Below, one piece after another: positions 56,054 to 64,000 of a stretch of 64,000 bases of DNA. Source of the stretch: Lentzea albidocapillata (lineage in GTDB: Bacteria; Actinomycetota; Actinomycetes; Mycobacteriales; Pseudonocardiaceae). Below the pieces are notes generated by a model, which saw nothing but the letters and a program-made list of their open reading frames with translations, made no database searches and was not told the DNA's origin. Position 1 is the first letter of the stretch. Each line of letters starts with the position of its first letter. Where the stretch lies: positions 186,001-250,000 of the forward strand of contig NZ_JOEA01000002.1 of the NCBI RefSeq assembly GCF_000719115.1. The letters are read 5' to 3'. A program made the translations under genes and the position numbers.

Positions 56054-56296
56054 TCACCGGCCCACGGTGCGGTCGGTGACCTGGCTCCGTTTCCGTCCCG
56101 CCAGGCCTGCCAAGCCCAGCAGACCGAGGAGGCCAAGCCAGCCCCAGTTGCCGCTGTTGTTGTCGTTGTCGTCCTGAGCCGTCACCACCGCCGTGGCGTG
56201 CGGCACGGCCGCGTCGGCCAGCGCCGACGCTGCCGGAACTCCGGCGAGCGCCGCGCCGAGAACGAGTACAACCATGAGCCGCTTCGCGGTGTCCAT
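56054..56296 (-). CDS. Small secreted protein with a WGxxGxxG-type C-terminal sorting signal
   Basis: 80 residues. Signal peptide (MDTAKRLMVVLVLGAALAGVPAASALA), a short polar region rich in Asp and Asn, then WGWLGLLGLLGLAGLAGRKR. That end matches the WGxxGxxG C-terminal signal class: tryptophan-glycine start, hydrophobic helix and basic tail. GGAGGAG lies 5 nt before the ATG. Such proteins are probably processed or anchored at the surface; no substrate function is known. Confidence 0.75.
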   Translation of the reverse strand: MDTAKRLMVVLVLGAALAGVPAASALADAAVPHATAVVTAQDDNDNNSGNWGWLGLLGLLGLAGLAGRKRSQVTDRTVGR

Positions 56297-56374
56297 GTCG
56301 TCTCCTCCGGGCGATCGTTGTTTCGGGACGCTGGATACCGCCGGAGAAATCGTCCATGCGGTGATCGGCGAGGA

Positions 56375-56506
56375 TCACACGTTCGAGTGGCGCTCTGGCA
56401 CCGCGTACCTGTTCGGGGCCGCGCGCTGGCCACATCGGGTGCGGGCAGCACGACGTGGCACCACCGGCAGCAAGGGTTCGATCCGCGCCCACAACTTGTC
56501 GGACAC
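56375..56506 (-). pseudogene. Fragment of an IS5-type transposase
   Basis: The minus-strand frame reads VSDKLWARIEPLLPVVPRR, the typical opening of IS5-family transposases (VSDELWAxIEPLLP). The similarity stops after about 20-30 residues, and the frame ends at 56375. No catalytic residues remain. It lies between the SNF2 helicase and the WGxxGxxG gene, so a past IS insertion and decay happened here. Confidence 0.6.
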
Positions 56507-56524
56507 GATCCAGGGAGTGCGGCA

Positions 56525-58666
56525 CTAGAGACCGAGGCGTTGCTGCTCGGCCTGCACCACCCGCTGCTCCACCGACACCGCTGAGTCCAGTGCGCTCTCG
56601 TGTGAGTGCTTCGTGTCGCTTTCGCGCGCGTAGTGGTCGAACAGCAAAGTCTTGTGGTCGCGGATCTCCTGCACCCGCGCGTCCACGCTGTCCTTGACCA
56701 GCAACCGGTGCACGTGGACCTTGCGGACCTGACCCATCCGGTGACAACGGGCGATCGCCTGGTCCTCCGTGCTCGGCTTCCACTGCGGCTCGGCGATGAT
56801 CACCACGGACGCGGCCTGGATGTTGAGGCCCACGCCGCCCGCCTCGATCTGGGCCACCAGCACCGCGTGGTCCTCGCACGCCGTGAACTCGTCCACCAGT
56901 CGCTGACGGCCCTGCGCCGACGTCGCGCCGGTCAGGGGACCGAAGACCTCGACGTGGTCCGCGACCGCGTCCAGCACGTCGTGGAAGTACGAGAACACCA
57001 CGACCTTCCAGCCGTTGTCCCTCGACTCCTCGATGATCTCCAGCAGCCGCTCCAGCTTCGCCGAGCCGCGAGGCGTGCCCGGCGCGTAGGCGGCGCGGCG
57101 CATCGCCATCAGGTTCCCCTCGCGCACCGCGTCCAGGTACGCGCCTCGGTCCTGCTTGCCGAACTCGACCCAGTCCTCCATCTCCAGCAGTTCCGGCAAC
57201 TCCCCCAGCACGTCCTCCTGGTTGCGCCGCAGGTACACCGGTGCGACGACGCGGCGGAAGGCCTTTGCTCCCACCACGGCATCGGTCGCGCCGGTGCGGG
57301 CCGCGACGCTCGGCTGGAGATAGGCGACCAGGTTGCGGAACTCCTCGACGCGGTTCTCCATCGGCGTGCCGGTGAGGAGCACCGCCCGCTCCGCGCGCTG
57401 CACGATCGCGTTGACCGCTTGCGAGCGCTGCGTGTCCGGGTTCTTCACGTAGTGCGCCTCGTCGACCACGACCAGCGCCGGGCGGAACCTCTTCGGCAGC
57501 ACCAGTTTCGGCAACGTGCCGAACGTCGTCACGCCGACGCCGCCCTGCACCAGCCACTCGCCGACCGCGCCGTCGCGGCCCGCGCCGTGCATGCGGTGCG
57601 GCACGAGGTCGCTGTGCCTGGCGATCTCGTTGACCCAGTTGACGACGACGCTCGCCGGGCAGACCACCAGGAACCCACGCCGCCCATCGGCGGCGAGGCT
57701 GGCCATCACCGCGATGGCCTCGATCGTCTTGCCCAGTCCCATCTCGTCGCCGATGATGACGCGTTTGCGGGCCAGCGCGAACTTGGCTCCGAACACCTGG
57801 TAGCCGCGCAGTGACACCTTCAGCAGGCTGGTGTCCAGTGTGGTCGCGTCGACCTCGTGCTCGATGTCGGCCGGGACGAAACCCTTGGCGGCACTGCGAT
57901 CCGGCATCGCGTCCGCACCGGCGAGGTCGGCGAGGAGCGTGTTGTAGGCGGCCGCGTCGAGCTCGTAGTCACGCCACAGCGCGCGGTGGTCCAGGTCCGG
58001 CACGCGCAGCTGCGTGCCCATCGCGCGCAACGCCGCCACGTCACGACTGGCCAGCAGGACCTCGAGCCGGCCGAGCGACTCGATGGCGGCCTGCCGGTTC
58101 TTCCGCAACGAGAAGAACATCCGCAGCCGGCTCCACGCACGGGACGCGGCGCGCACATCGGCGTCGATCCTGCCCAGCACGTCTCCGAGCGGCTCGCGCA
58201 GCGGACCGACGAGCTGGTTCGCCCTGCGCAGCTTGGACATCAGCTGCAGCAGCTCGGTCTGGGCGCGGTCAGCGCGGTCGGGGTTCAGCCGGACGGTCGT
58301 GTCGCGCGCGACGCCGTCGACGACTGCGCGGGCGGCGCGCACGATCTGCTCGGCGGACTGCCTGCCGACTCCGGGCACGCCGTCGAGCTGCTCCAGGCGC
58401 GCCCCGGCGACGTCGGCGACGGTCCGGTACCCGGCGGCCTTCAGCTTGCTCAGCCGCAGGTTCGCTTTCGTGTCCCGCAGTTTGTCCACCGGCATGGCAC
58501 GGAGCTGGTCGGCCACCAGCGAGTCCCGGACCGCCTGGTACTGCGCGGCGGCGAGCGCGTGCAGCCGATCCGGTTCCGCGCGCACCCCTGCTGCCTCGGC
58601 GCGGAACGCCTTCGCGGCGGCCAGGACCGCGCGAGCATGCCTACCGACCTTCGACGAGTCGTCCAC
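56525..58666 (-). CDS. SNF2-family DNA helicase/ATPase with helix-hairpin-helix segment
   Basis: 713 residues from GTG 58666, with GGAAGGA upstream. The N-terminal ~250 residues include a helix-hairpin-helix-like part (LEQLDGVPGVGRQSAEQIVRAAR). Then comes the SNF2 core: IGDEMGLGKTIEAIAV (Walker A), VVVDEAHYVKNPD (DEAH), LLTGTPMENRVEEF, and the C-terminal motif QIEAGGVGLNIQAASVVI with QAIARCHRMGQ. The family moves along DNA to remodel protein-DNA complexes. No partner nuclease or methylase is nearby, so a phage-defence role is not indicated. Confidence 0.9.
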   Translation of the reverse strand: MDDSSKVGRHARAVLAAAKAFRAEAAGVRAEPDRLHALAAAQYQAVRDSLVADQLRAMPVDKLRDTKANLRLSKLKAAGYRTVADVAGARLEQLDGVPGVGRQSAEQIVRAARAVVDGVARDTTVRLNPDRADRAQTELLQLMSKLRRANQLVGPLREPLGDVLGRIDADVRAASRAWSRLRMFFSLRKNRQAAIESLGRLEVLLASRDVAALRAMGTQLRVPDLDHRALWRDYELDAAAYNTLLADLAGADAMPDRSAAKGFVPADIEHEVDATTLDTSLLKVSLRGYQVFGAKFALARKRVIIGDEMGLGKTIEAIAVMASLAADGRRGFLVVCPASVVVNWVNEIARHSDLVPHRMHGAGRDGAVGEWLVQGGVGVTTFGTLPKLVLPKRFRPALVVVDEAHYVKNPDTQRSQAVNAIVQRAERAVLLTGTPMENRVEEFRNLVAYLQPSVAARTGATDAVVGAKAFRRVVAPVYLRRNQEDVLGELPELLEMEDWVEFGKQDRGAYLDAVREGNLMAMRRAAYAPGTPRGSAKLERLLEIIEESRDNGWKVVVFSYFHDVLDAVADHVEVFGPLTGATSAQGRQRLVDEFTACEDHAVLVAQIEAGGVGLNIQAASVVIIAEPQWKPSTEDQAIARCHRMGQVRKVHVHRLLVKDSVDARVQEIRDHKTLLFDHYARESDTKHSHESALDSAVSVEQRVVQAEQQRLGL

Positions 58667-58715
58667 CCGTGTCCTTCCGTCAGGCGGTCCGAGAGTACCG
58701 AAACGAGGGACGGCC

Positions 58716-59663
58716 TCAGCCGTATCGCTCAATGAGCACGTTGCCGATCGAGGCCAGGTGGTCGCGCACACCCGGAGGGCCGGTCACCTCGATCCATTCG
58801 ACCAGCCCGGCAAGCTCGCCGGCGAGCACGTTCTCGTCCTGGCCGCGGATCACGACCGCGACGCGGCCGTCAGTCGTGGAACCTCCCACCTCGAGCCGGC
58901 CACCGAACGCGATCCGGAGCAGGCCCACCCCGTGGGGCACGCACACCGCCTGGACCTCGAGAGGCGTCCGCTTGCGGTCGACCTCGTCGGCGATCGCCCG
59001 CCAGCTCTCGGCGAGGTCGAAGTCCTCGGGCCGGTGCACGCGATCGCCGGTCGGAACGGCGGACGACACGCGGTCGATCCGGAAGGTCCGCCGGCCCGCC
59101 TCGGTGTTGGTGACGAGATACCACGACGCGCCTTTGGCGACGATGCCCAGCGGGTGGACGGTCCTCTCGGTCACGACGTTCTCGCGGTCGACGTAGCCGA
59201 GCCGCACCTGGACGCCGCGGATCACCGCGTCCTGGAGTTCGTCGAGGAAGCGGGGCGGCCGGTGCTCGACCCGGCTCGCCCCCCATCGTCGCGGGTCCAC
59301 GACCAACGACGACGCCGCTGCCTCGGCCTGCCCCCGGAAGGGCTCCGGCAGGGCGTGGACGAGCTTGCGCAGAGCTGCTTTCACGGTCGGCGTCGCGACC
59401 GAGGCCGGCCCGGCGACCAGGAACAGGGCGCGGGCCTCGCTCTCGGTCAGCCCGGACAGGTCGGTGCGGGCGCCGCCCACGAGGCGCCAGCCGCCGCCTC
59501 GGCCCTGCAGGGAGTACACGGGCACCCCGGCCATGGCCAGGGCGTCGAGATCGCGGCGAGCGGTGCGCTCGGAGACCTCCAGCTCCCGGGCGACCTCCGC
59601 CGCTGTCACCTGCTCGCGCCGTTGCAGCAGGAGGAGGACGGCCACCAGCCGATCGGTTCGCAC
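58716..59663 (-). CDS. YafY/WYL-domain transcriptional regulator
   Basis: 315 residues. The N-terminal HTH (TDRLVAVLLLLQRREQVTAAEVARELEVSERTARRDLDAL) is a DeoR-like helix. The WYL domain follows (GYVDRENVVTERTVHPLGIVAKGASWYLVTNTEAGRRTFRIDRVSSA) and the WCX extension at the end. GTG 59663 is chosen because this HTH normally starts at the N-terminus; ATG 59693 is an alternative, and it lies within the palindrome. It is divergent from the hydrolase gene, with a shared 63-bp region. Confidence 0.9.
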   Translation of the reverse strand: MRTDRLVAVLLLLQRREQVTAAEVARELEVSERTARRDLDALAMAGVPVYSLQGRGGGWRLVGGARTDLSGLTESEARALFLVAGPASVATPTVKAALRKLVHALPEPFRGQAEAAASSLVVDPRRWGASRVEHRPPRFLDELQDAVIRGVQVRLGYVDRENVVTERTVHPLGIVAKGASWYLVTNTEAGRRTFRIDRVSSAVPTGDRVHRPEDFDLAESWRAIADEVDRKRTPLEVQAVCVPHGVGLLRIAFGGRLEVGGSTTDGRVAVVIRGQDENVLAGELAGLVEWIEVTGPPGVRDHLASIGNVLIERYG

Positions 59664-59681
59664 GCCGCCAAGATTTTCACA

Positions 59682-59708
59682 GAAACCGGTCATGGGCTGA
59701 CCGGTTTC
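59682..59708. promoter_or_regulatory. Perfect inverted repeat between WYL regulator and hydrolase
   Basis: GAAACCGGTCA (59682-59692), a 5-nt spacer and TGACCGGTTTC (59698-59708) form a perfect dyad with 11-bp arms, occupying most of the space between the two divergent starts. This is the likely operator of the WYL regulator, controlling both genes. Confidence 0.8.
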
Positions 59709-59726
59709 GGTCGGCAAGATCACGAC

Positions 59727-60671
59727 ATGGTCGATCCAACCGATTTTCCCGAGCCCACCCTTGTCCCCGTCAACGGCGTGGAACTCGAAGTCTTCGAAGC
59801 AGGCCGGCACAACGCGGGAAATCCCGTTGTGCTCTGTCACGGCTGGCCGGAGCACGCCTTTTCCTGGCGCTATCAGGTGCCTGCCCTTGTCGCAGCGGGC
59901 TTTCACGTCATCGTCCCGAACCAGCGGGGCTACGGCAACTCATCGCGTCCGGCCGAAGTGATGGACTACGACATCGAACACCTGTCGGGTGATCTCGTCG
60001 GACTTCTCGACCACTACGGGTACGAGGACGCCACCTTCGCCGGTCATGACTGGGGTGCGATCGTCGTCTGGGGACTCACCCTGTTGCACCCGAGCCGGGT
60101 GAACAAGGTGATCAGCCTGAGCATGCCCTACCTCGAACGCGGAGAAAAACCGTGGGTCGAGTTCCTGGAGGACCTGCTCGGCAGCGACTCCTACCTCGTC
60201 CACTTCAACCGGCGGCCAGGCATCGCGGACGCCGTGTTCGACGAGAACACCTTCCAGTTCCTCCGCAACATGTTCCGGAAGAACGAACCCTCCGGAGAGC
60301 CGCAACCAGGAATGGCGTTGATCGATCTCGCCACAGCGGAAACACCGCTCGGCGAGCCTCTGATGAGCGACGGCGAACTGGCCGTTTTCGTCTCCGCCTT
60401 CGAATCATCGGGGTTCACGGGCAGCGTGAACTGGTACCGGAACCTCGACCGCAACTGGCACCTGCTGGCGGACGTGGACCCCGTCATCCGCCAGCCCGCC
60501 CTCATGATCTATGGCGACCGGGACACGGTCGCGAAGTCCGAGACACTGGCGAACTTCGTGCCCGATGTGGAGGTGGTCAATCTGGATTCCGGCCACTGGA
60601 TCCAGCAGGAAAGGCCGGAAGAGACCAACCAGGCCATCCTGAAGTGGCTGGAACGCCAGGATTCCGCCTAG
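59727..60671 (+). CDS. Alpha/beta hydrolase, epoxide-hydrolase-like
   Basis: 314 residues. Oxyanion HGWPEHAFSWRYQVPAL segment, nucleophile elbow FAGHDWGAIVVWGL with Asp as nucleophile, MIYGDRDTVAKSETL, and the catalytic His in DSGHWIQQERPEETNQAI. The HDWG nucleophile and the HGWP segment are typical of soluble epoxide hydrolases. It acts in the cytoplasm on an epoxide or a related substrate. It converges on the reductase gene, with stops overlapping by 4 bp. Confidence 0.88.
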   Translation: MVDPTDFPEPTLVPVNGVELEVFEAGRHNAGNPVVLCHGWPEHAFSWRYQVPALVAAGFHVIVPNQRGYGNSSRPAEVMDYDIEHLSGDLVGLLDHYGYEDATFAGHDWGAIVVWGLTLLHPSRVNKVISLSMPYLERGEKPWVEFLEDLLGSDSYLVHFNRRPGIADAVFDENTFQFLRNMFRKNEPSGEPQPGMALIDLATAETPLGEPLMSDGELAVFVSAFESSGFTGSVNWYRNLDRNWHLLADVDPVIRQPALMIYGDRDTVAKSETLANFVPDVEVVNLDSGHWIQQERPEETNQAILKWLERQDSA

Positions 60672-61498
60672 TTTCCCGTGATCCAGTCCGTGCTGGGCCG
60701 GTCGAGGTGCTCGAAGTCCTCATCGGGCAGGTCCACGTTCACCGCGCCGACGTTCTCCTCGAGGTGGTGCGGGGAGGACGTGCCCGGGATGGGGAGCATG
60801 ACCTTCGACCGGCGCAGCAGCCACGCCAGTGCGACCTGCGCCGCAGTGGCGCCGAGCCGGCGGGCCACCTCGGTCACCGGCGAGTCCGACCGGACGCTCG
60901 GAGCGATCGGCAGCCACGGCAGGAAAGCGATGCCGTGCCGTTCGCAGTGCACCAGCACGTCCTCCGAGCGCCGGTCGCCGAGGTTGTACCGGTTCTGCAC
61001 GCTCACGATCGGCGTGATCCGCCCGGCTTCGACGATCTGGTCGACGGACACCTCGGACAGCCCGGCATGCCGCACCTTTCCCTCCTCCTGCAGTTGCCGC
61101 AAGGCGCCGATCTGGTCCGCCAGCGGGATGGTGGGGTCGATCCGGTGCAGCTGGAACAGGTCGATGCGCTCGACCCGCAGCCGGCGCAGGCTCAGCTCGG
61201 CCTGCTGGCGCAGGTACTCCGGACGACCGAGCGGGATCCACTCGTCGCCGGGGTGGCACTGGCCGGCCTTCGTGGCCACCACGACGCCGTCGGGGTACGG
61301 GTGCAGGGCCTCCGCCAGCAGCTCCTCGTTGCGGCCGAGATCGTAGGAGTCGGCGGTGTCGATGAACGTGACGCCGAGTTCGACCGCGCGGCGGGCCAGT
61401 GCGTGCGCGGCGGCTGGGTTGTCCGCGGGCAGCCGCATGGCGCCGAAACCCAGCCGGTGGACGGGAAGGTCGCCGCCGAGGACGAGGTGGTGATGCAC
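60668..61498 (-). CDS. Aldo/keto reductase
   Basis: 276 residues from GTG 61498, with AAGGAG 5 nt upstream. VHRLGFGAMRLP, GVTFIDTADSYDLGRNEELLAEAL with the catalytic Asp/Tyr pair, VVVATKAGQ with the Lys, LFQLHRIDPTIPL with the His, and VMLPIPGTSSPHHLEEN for NADPH binding identify the family. It reduces carbonyls or oxidises alcohols with NADP(H). It is divergent from the LysR gene 102 bp away, which probably regulates it. Confidence 0.9.
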   Translation of the reverse strand: MHHHLVLGGDLPVHRLGFGAMRLPADNPAAAHALARRAVELGVTFIDTADSYDLGRNEELLAEALHPYPDGVVVATKAGQCHPGDEWIPLGRPEYLRQQAELSLRRLRVERIDLFQLHRIDPTIPLADQIGALRQLQEEGKVRHAGLSEVSVDQIVEAGRITPIVSVQNRYNLGDRRSEDVLVHCERHGIAFLPWLPIAPSVRSDSPVTEVARRLGATAAQVALAWLLRRSKVMLPIPGTSSPHHLEENVGAVNVDLPDEDFEHLDRPSTDWITGN

Positions 61499-61600
61499 GG
61501 AGTCTCCTTGCGGTGTCGGTTCCTGCGGCACCGACACTGCCGCCCCGCCGTTGCTAAGACAATCGAAACATTCTTGGGGTGATTGCGTAGCATCGCTGAT

Positions 61601-62527
61601 GTGTTGAACCTGGAACGCCTGCGGACGCTCCACGCCGTGTCCACGACGGGATCGGTCCGCGGCGCCGCCGAGGCACTGCACGTGACCACCTCGGCGGTGT
61701 CGCAGCAACTGTCCACATTGGAGCGCGAGGTAGGTCAGCGCCTGCTGGAGAAGCAGGGGCGCGGTATCCGGCTCACCGACGCCGGCGACCTGCTCGCCGA
61801 GCACGCGGGCAGGCTGCTGCGGCAGGTCGAACTCGTCGAGACCGAGCTCGCCGGCCACCACGGCGCGGTGGCCGGATCACTCACGATCGCCGCGTTCGCC
61901 ACGGCCGCCCGCGGCCTGCTGCCGACGGTGCTGCACACGCTGCGCCAGCGGCACCCGGCCGTGTCGGCGCGGCTCGCGGAACTGGAACCCACCGAGTCGA
62001 TCGCACAGCTGCGCCACGCCGACATCGACATCGCGGTGGTGCAGGACTGGCCGGAAGAGCCACTCACCGTGCCCGACGGGATCTCATCCGCCCCGCTGCT
62101 GGAGGACGTCCTCGACGTGGCACTACCCGCCCGGCATCCCTTCGCCGACCGGGCAACCGTCACCCTGGACGAGCTGCACGCCGAGGACTGGGTGGGCTGG
62201 CCCAGCGACGAGATCTGCCACGGCTGGCTCGAGAACACCCTGCGCCGCAACGGAATCGAGCGCCGGGTCAAGCACACCGCCTCGGAACACTCCACCCAGC
62301 TCGCGGTGGTGGCGGCGGGGCTCGGCGCCGCGATCATCCCCCGGCTCGGGCGCGGCCCCACACCGGTCGGTGTCCGGTTCGTGCCGCTGCTACCGGCACC
62401 CCGGCGACGGGTGTTCGCGTTGTGGCGCAACAGCACCACGAACCGCCCCGCCTGCCGGGCGGCGCTGAGCGCACTGCAGGACGCCGCCCGGCAGTGCGAC
62501 GTCACCAGCGTGGCCGAGCGGGCATAG
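61601..62527 (+). CDS. LysR-family transcriptional regulator
   Basis: 308 residues from GTG 61601 (ATG upstream possible). The HTH is LERLRTLHAVSTTGSVRGAAEALHVTTSAVSQQLSTLEREVGQRLLEK, followed by a periplasmic-binding-type effector domain (GSLTIAAFATAARGLLPTVLHTL, DVALPARHPFADRATV). LysR proteins bind a T-N11-A dyad. The intergenic region to the reductase gene (61499-61600) holds AT-richer sequence suited to such a site. It most likely regulates the divergent reductase. Confidence 0.9.
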   Translation: MLNLERLRTLHAVSTTGSVRGAAEALHVTTSAVSQQLSTLEREVGQRLLEKQGRGIRLTDAGDLLAEHAGRLLRQVELVETELAGHHGAVAGSLTIAAFATAARGLLPTVLHTLRQRHPAVSARLAELEPTESIAQLRHADIDIAVVQDWPEEPLTVPDGISSAPLLEDVLDVALPARHPFADRATVTLDELHAEDWVGWPSDEICHGWLENTLRRNGIERRVKHTASEHSTQLAVVAAGLGAAIIPRLGRGPTPVGVRFVPLLPAPRRRVFALWRNSTTNRPACRAALSALQDAARQCDVTSVAERA

Positions 62528-62565
62528 CAGAGCCGAACGGCAACGAGCCGCTTCGCCGGTCGAGC

Positions 62566-63462
62566 TCAGGACTTGGCGGTCAGTGGGAAGGTCACCCCGG
62601 TGAGCCGCTCCGACTCCTCCCACAGCCGCCGCGCCAGCACCGGGTCAGTGGCCGCCGCAGACCGGCCGACCAGCGCAGGATGGCCGTGCAGCTCGAACCG
62701 TCCGTCCGGGCCGACGTAACTGGCGCCAGGTAGGTCCTGGGTCGCCGCGAACAACGACGGCAGCGCGCCCTGCTCCTCGGTCTGCGCCAGGTAACGCCCG
62801 GCCAGGTGCACGATCTTGACCAGGTGCCGGTTGCGTCCCTTGGTACCCAGGTTGGTCGCCGAGTAGCCGGGGTGCGAGGACAGCGCGCGCACGGACGACC
62901 CGGCCTCGCGGCAGCGCCGCTCCAGCTCCAGGGTGAACAGCAGGTTCGCCAGCTTCGACCTGCCATAGCCCTTCACCGGGGTGTAGCCGGAGCGGGCGAA
63001 GTCGAGGTCGTCGAGATCGAGCACGCCCGCCTTGTGCGCGCCGGAGGCCACGGTCACCACGCGGCCGGTGATCGAGGGCAACAGCAGGTTGGTCAGCGCG
63101 AAGTGGCCGAGGTGGTTGGTGCCGAACTGCAGCTCGAACCCGTCCGCCGTGCGCCCGTACGGGGTCATCGCCACCCCGGCGTTGTTGACCAGGACGTCGA
63201 GCTCACCCTGCCAGCCCTCGGCGAACGCGCGCACCGACGCCAGGTTCGCCAGGTCCAGTTCCCGGACCTCGGTGGTACCGGACATGGCGGCCGCGGCCCG
63301 CTCACCGGCGGCGACGTCGCGCACCGCGAGCACCGTGCGCGCCCCTGCCGCGGCGAAGGCGGTCGCCGTGCCGCGGCCCACCCCGCTGGCCGCACCGGTC
63401 ACCACGACGGTGCGGCCGGTCAGGTCGGGAAGGTCGCCGGCGGCCCACCTGTGCTTCGTCAT
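62566..63462 (-). CDS. Short-chain dehydrogenase/reductase
   Basis: 298 residues. Cofactor motif [33 protein letters not shown], the active-site Ser in [12 protein letters not shown] and [15 protein letters not shown] with the YxxxK pair. This is an atypical SDR of the retinol-dehydrogenase-like type, oxidising or reducing small alcohols with NADP(H). ATG 63462 is used because the Rossmann motif then starts at residue ~18. Confidence 0.9.
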   Translation of the reverse strand: MTKHRWAAGDLPDLTGRTVVVTGAASGVGRGTATAFAAAGARTVLAVRDVAAGERAAAAMSGTTEVRELDLANLASVRAFAEGWQGELDVLVNNAGVAMTPYGRTADGFELQFGTNHLGHFALTNLLLPSITGRVVTVASGAHKAGVLDLDDLDFARSGYTPVKGYGRSKLANLLFTLELERRCREAGSSVRALSSHPGYSATNLGTKGRNRHLVKIVHLAGRYLAQTEEQGALPSLFAATQDLPGASYVGPDGRFELHGHPALVGRSAAATDPVLARRLWEESERLTGVTFPLTAKS

Positions 63463-63464
63463 GA

Positions 63465-63692
63465 TCGCCAGCTTATGCGGCGTCGCCCGGTGGGGCTGAT
63501 GAGGCTGTCCACCAGGTACGCCAGGGCTTCCGGGTCGTCGACGACCTCCGTGCGGTACTGCTGCGCGGCGCGGCGGGCCTGGTGGTGTCGTCGTCACGGC
63601 AGGACACCGAGTTCGCCCGGCTCGACCAGCGGATCTACTCGCCACTGTGCCTCGGCCTGGCGGCATGCTGCGCGGCGGTCGCGCTGGGATGA
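63465..63692 (+). other. Short open frame, possible gene remnant
   Basis: The frame reads [19 protein letters not shown], then [20 protein letters not shown] and ends in a hydrophobic stretch ([14 protein letters not shown]). No convincing start codon precedes it in frame. It looks like the tail of a membrane or regulatory protein that lost its 5' part, but chance coding in this GC-rich stretch is also possible. Confidence 0.25.
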
Positions 63693-63693
63693 A

Positions 63694-64000
63694 CTACTGC
63701 CAGCCACCGGCTGAGGCGACCTTCGCGGTGATGGCGACCACCGTCAACGCGAGCGTCCCGGCCGTCACCCGCACCGCGATCCTGCCCGGCCGTGACCGCG
63801 GCGCGCAGAAGGTCAGCCAGGACACGGCGGTCAGGGCGGCGGTGAAACCGCCGGGCAGGTCGGCCGGTGCGCGGAGCAGGCCGGTCACGGTGGCGGCGGC
63901 CACGAGCCACGGTGCGAGCAACGCCGTCCGCACGAGGAGGTGCGGTGCCCGCCACCAGATGACGAACGGCACGATGCCCGCGACGAGCAGGAGCACGGTC
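63694..64000 (-). CDS. Membrane protein of unknown function, partial at window edge
   Basis: The readable 100 residues contain several hydrophobic helices (LLLVAGIVPFVIWW, TALLAPWLVAAATVTGLL, VRVTAGTLALTVVAITAKVA) with basic loops. The frame is open to the right edge, so the gene probably begins beyond position 64000, although GTG 63996 is possible. Not assignable to a family. Confidence 0.5.
   Translation of the reverse strand, partial: TVLLLVAGIVPFVIWWRAPHLLVRTALLAPWLVAAATVTGLLRAPADLPGGFTAALTAVSWLTFCAPRSRPGRIAVRVTAGTLALTVVAITAKVASAGGWQ

Noticed and set aside
56525..58666. Phage-defence system around the SNF2 protein
   Set aside because: No nuclease, methylase or other defence partner is adjacent; neighbours are ordinary regulators and small proteins.

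Overview
The window is high-GC actinobacterial chromosome. GTG and TTG starts are frequent, overlapping stop/start junctions are common, and the genes include Tat and lipoprotein signals, an MbtH-type protein, SARP and MocR regulators and a CebR-type operator. This points to the Pseudonocardiales (a Lentzea/Saccharothrix-like organism is plausible). The genus is an inference and the assignment is weak below order level.

Region 1 (1-5.4 kb): the end of a cation-efflux gene, a secreted M15-like protein, a broken glycosidase remnant, a secreted GH30_8 glucuronoxylanase preceded by a perfect CebR-type box, and a divergent lipoprotein.

Region 2 (5.4-36.6/37.2 kb) is a biosynthetic gene cluster of about 31 kb. 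The minus-strand operon, read from 24.2 kb down to 5.4 kb, encodes a five-module NRPS (A-T, four C-A-T, TE; about 4822 aa), MbtH, an MFS exporter, a peptide-type solute-binding protein and a luciferase-like monooxygenase. A divergent MocR regulator lies 111 bp away. A plus-strand operon of 12 genes (26.3-37.2 kb) encodes an adenylation-carrier-protein fusion, TrpD, TrpA, an ectoine-synthase-like cupin, an acyl-CoA dehydrogenase, a transglutaminase-like protein, TrpB2, TrpF, TrpC, UbiD, UbiX and a SRPBCC protein. The whole tryptophan branch from phosphoribosyl transfer onward is present, but no anthranilate synthase is. The ring-making genes look instead like pyrrole chemistry (amino acid loaded on a carrier protein, flavin dehydrogenase, UbiD/UbiX). 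My main inference is that this operon makes a tryptophan analogue with a non-benzenoid ring, probably a pyrrole, as a building block for the NRPS. The five adenylation pockets fall into the pattern X-X-Gly-Y-Y.

A 161-bp MITE-like element sits inside the fifth NRPS module. It adds exactly 55 codons without a stop. A second copy at 54.6 kb lies inverted at the stop codon of a small lipoprotein gene. The central hairpin of the two copies shows compensatory changes.

Region 3 (37.2-42.8 kb): a MerR-type regulator, two tandem secreted I36-type protease-inhibitor-like proteins with 10-11-bp spaced GTTAG repeats upstream, a short SARP-NB-ARC regulator, a secreted nuclease-fold protein and a small membrane protein.

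Region 4 (42.8-51.7 kb) is a galactoside locus: LacI-type regulator, GH36 alpha-galactosidase, sugar ABC transporter (binding protein and two permeases, no ATPase) and a secreted clan GH-A hydrolase with carbohydrate-binding modules, closed by a strong hairpin.

Region 5 (51.8-64 kb): a small CxxC protein, a response regulator/kinase/lipoprotein operon, a SRPBCC protein, MarR, two small membrane-associated proteins, a decayed IS5-type transposase fragment, a SNF2 helicase, a WYL regulator divergent from an epoxide-hydrolase-like enzyme across a perfect palindrome, an aldo/keto reductase, LysR, a short-chain dehydrogenase and the edge of a membrane-protein gene. I saw no rRNA, tRNA or CRISPR array.
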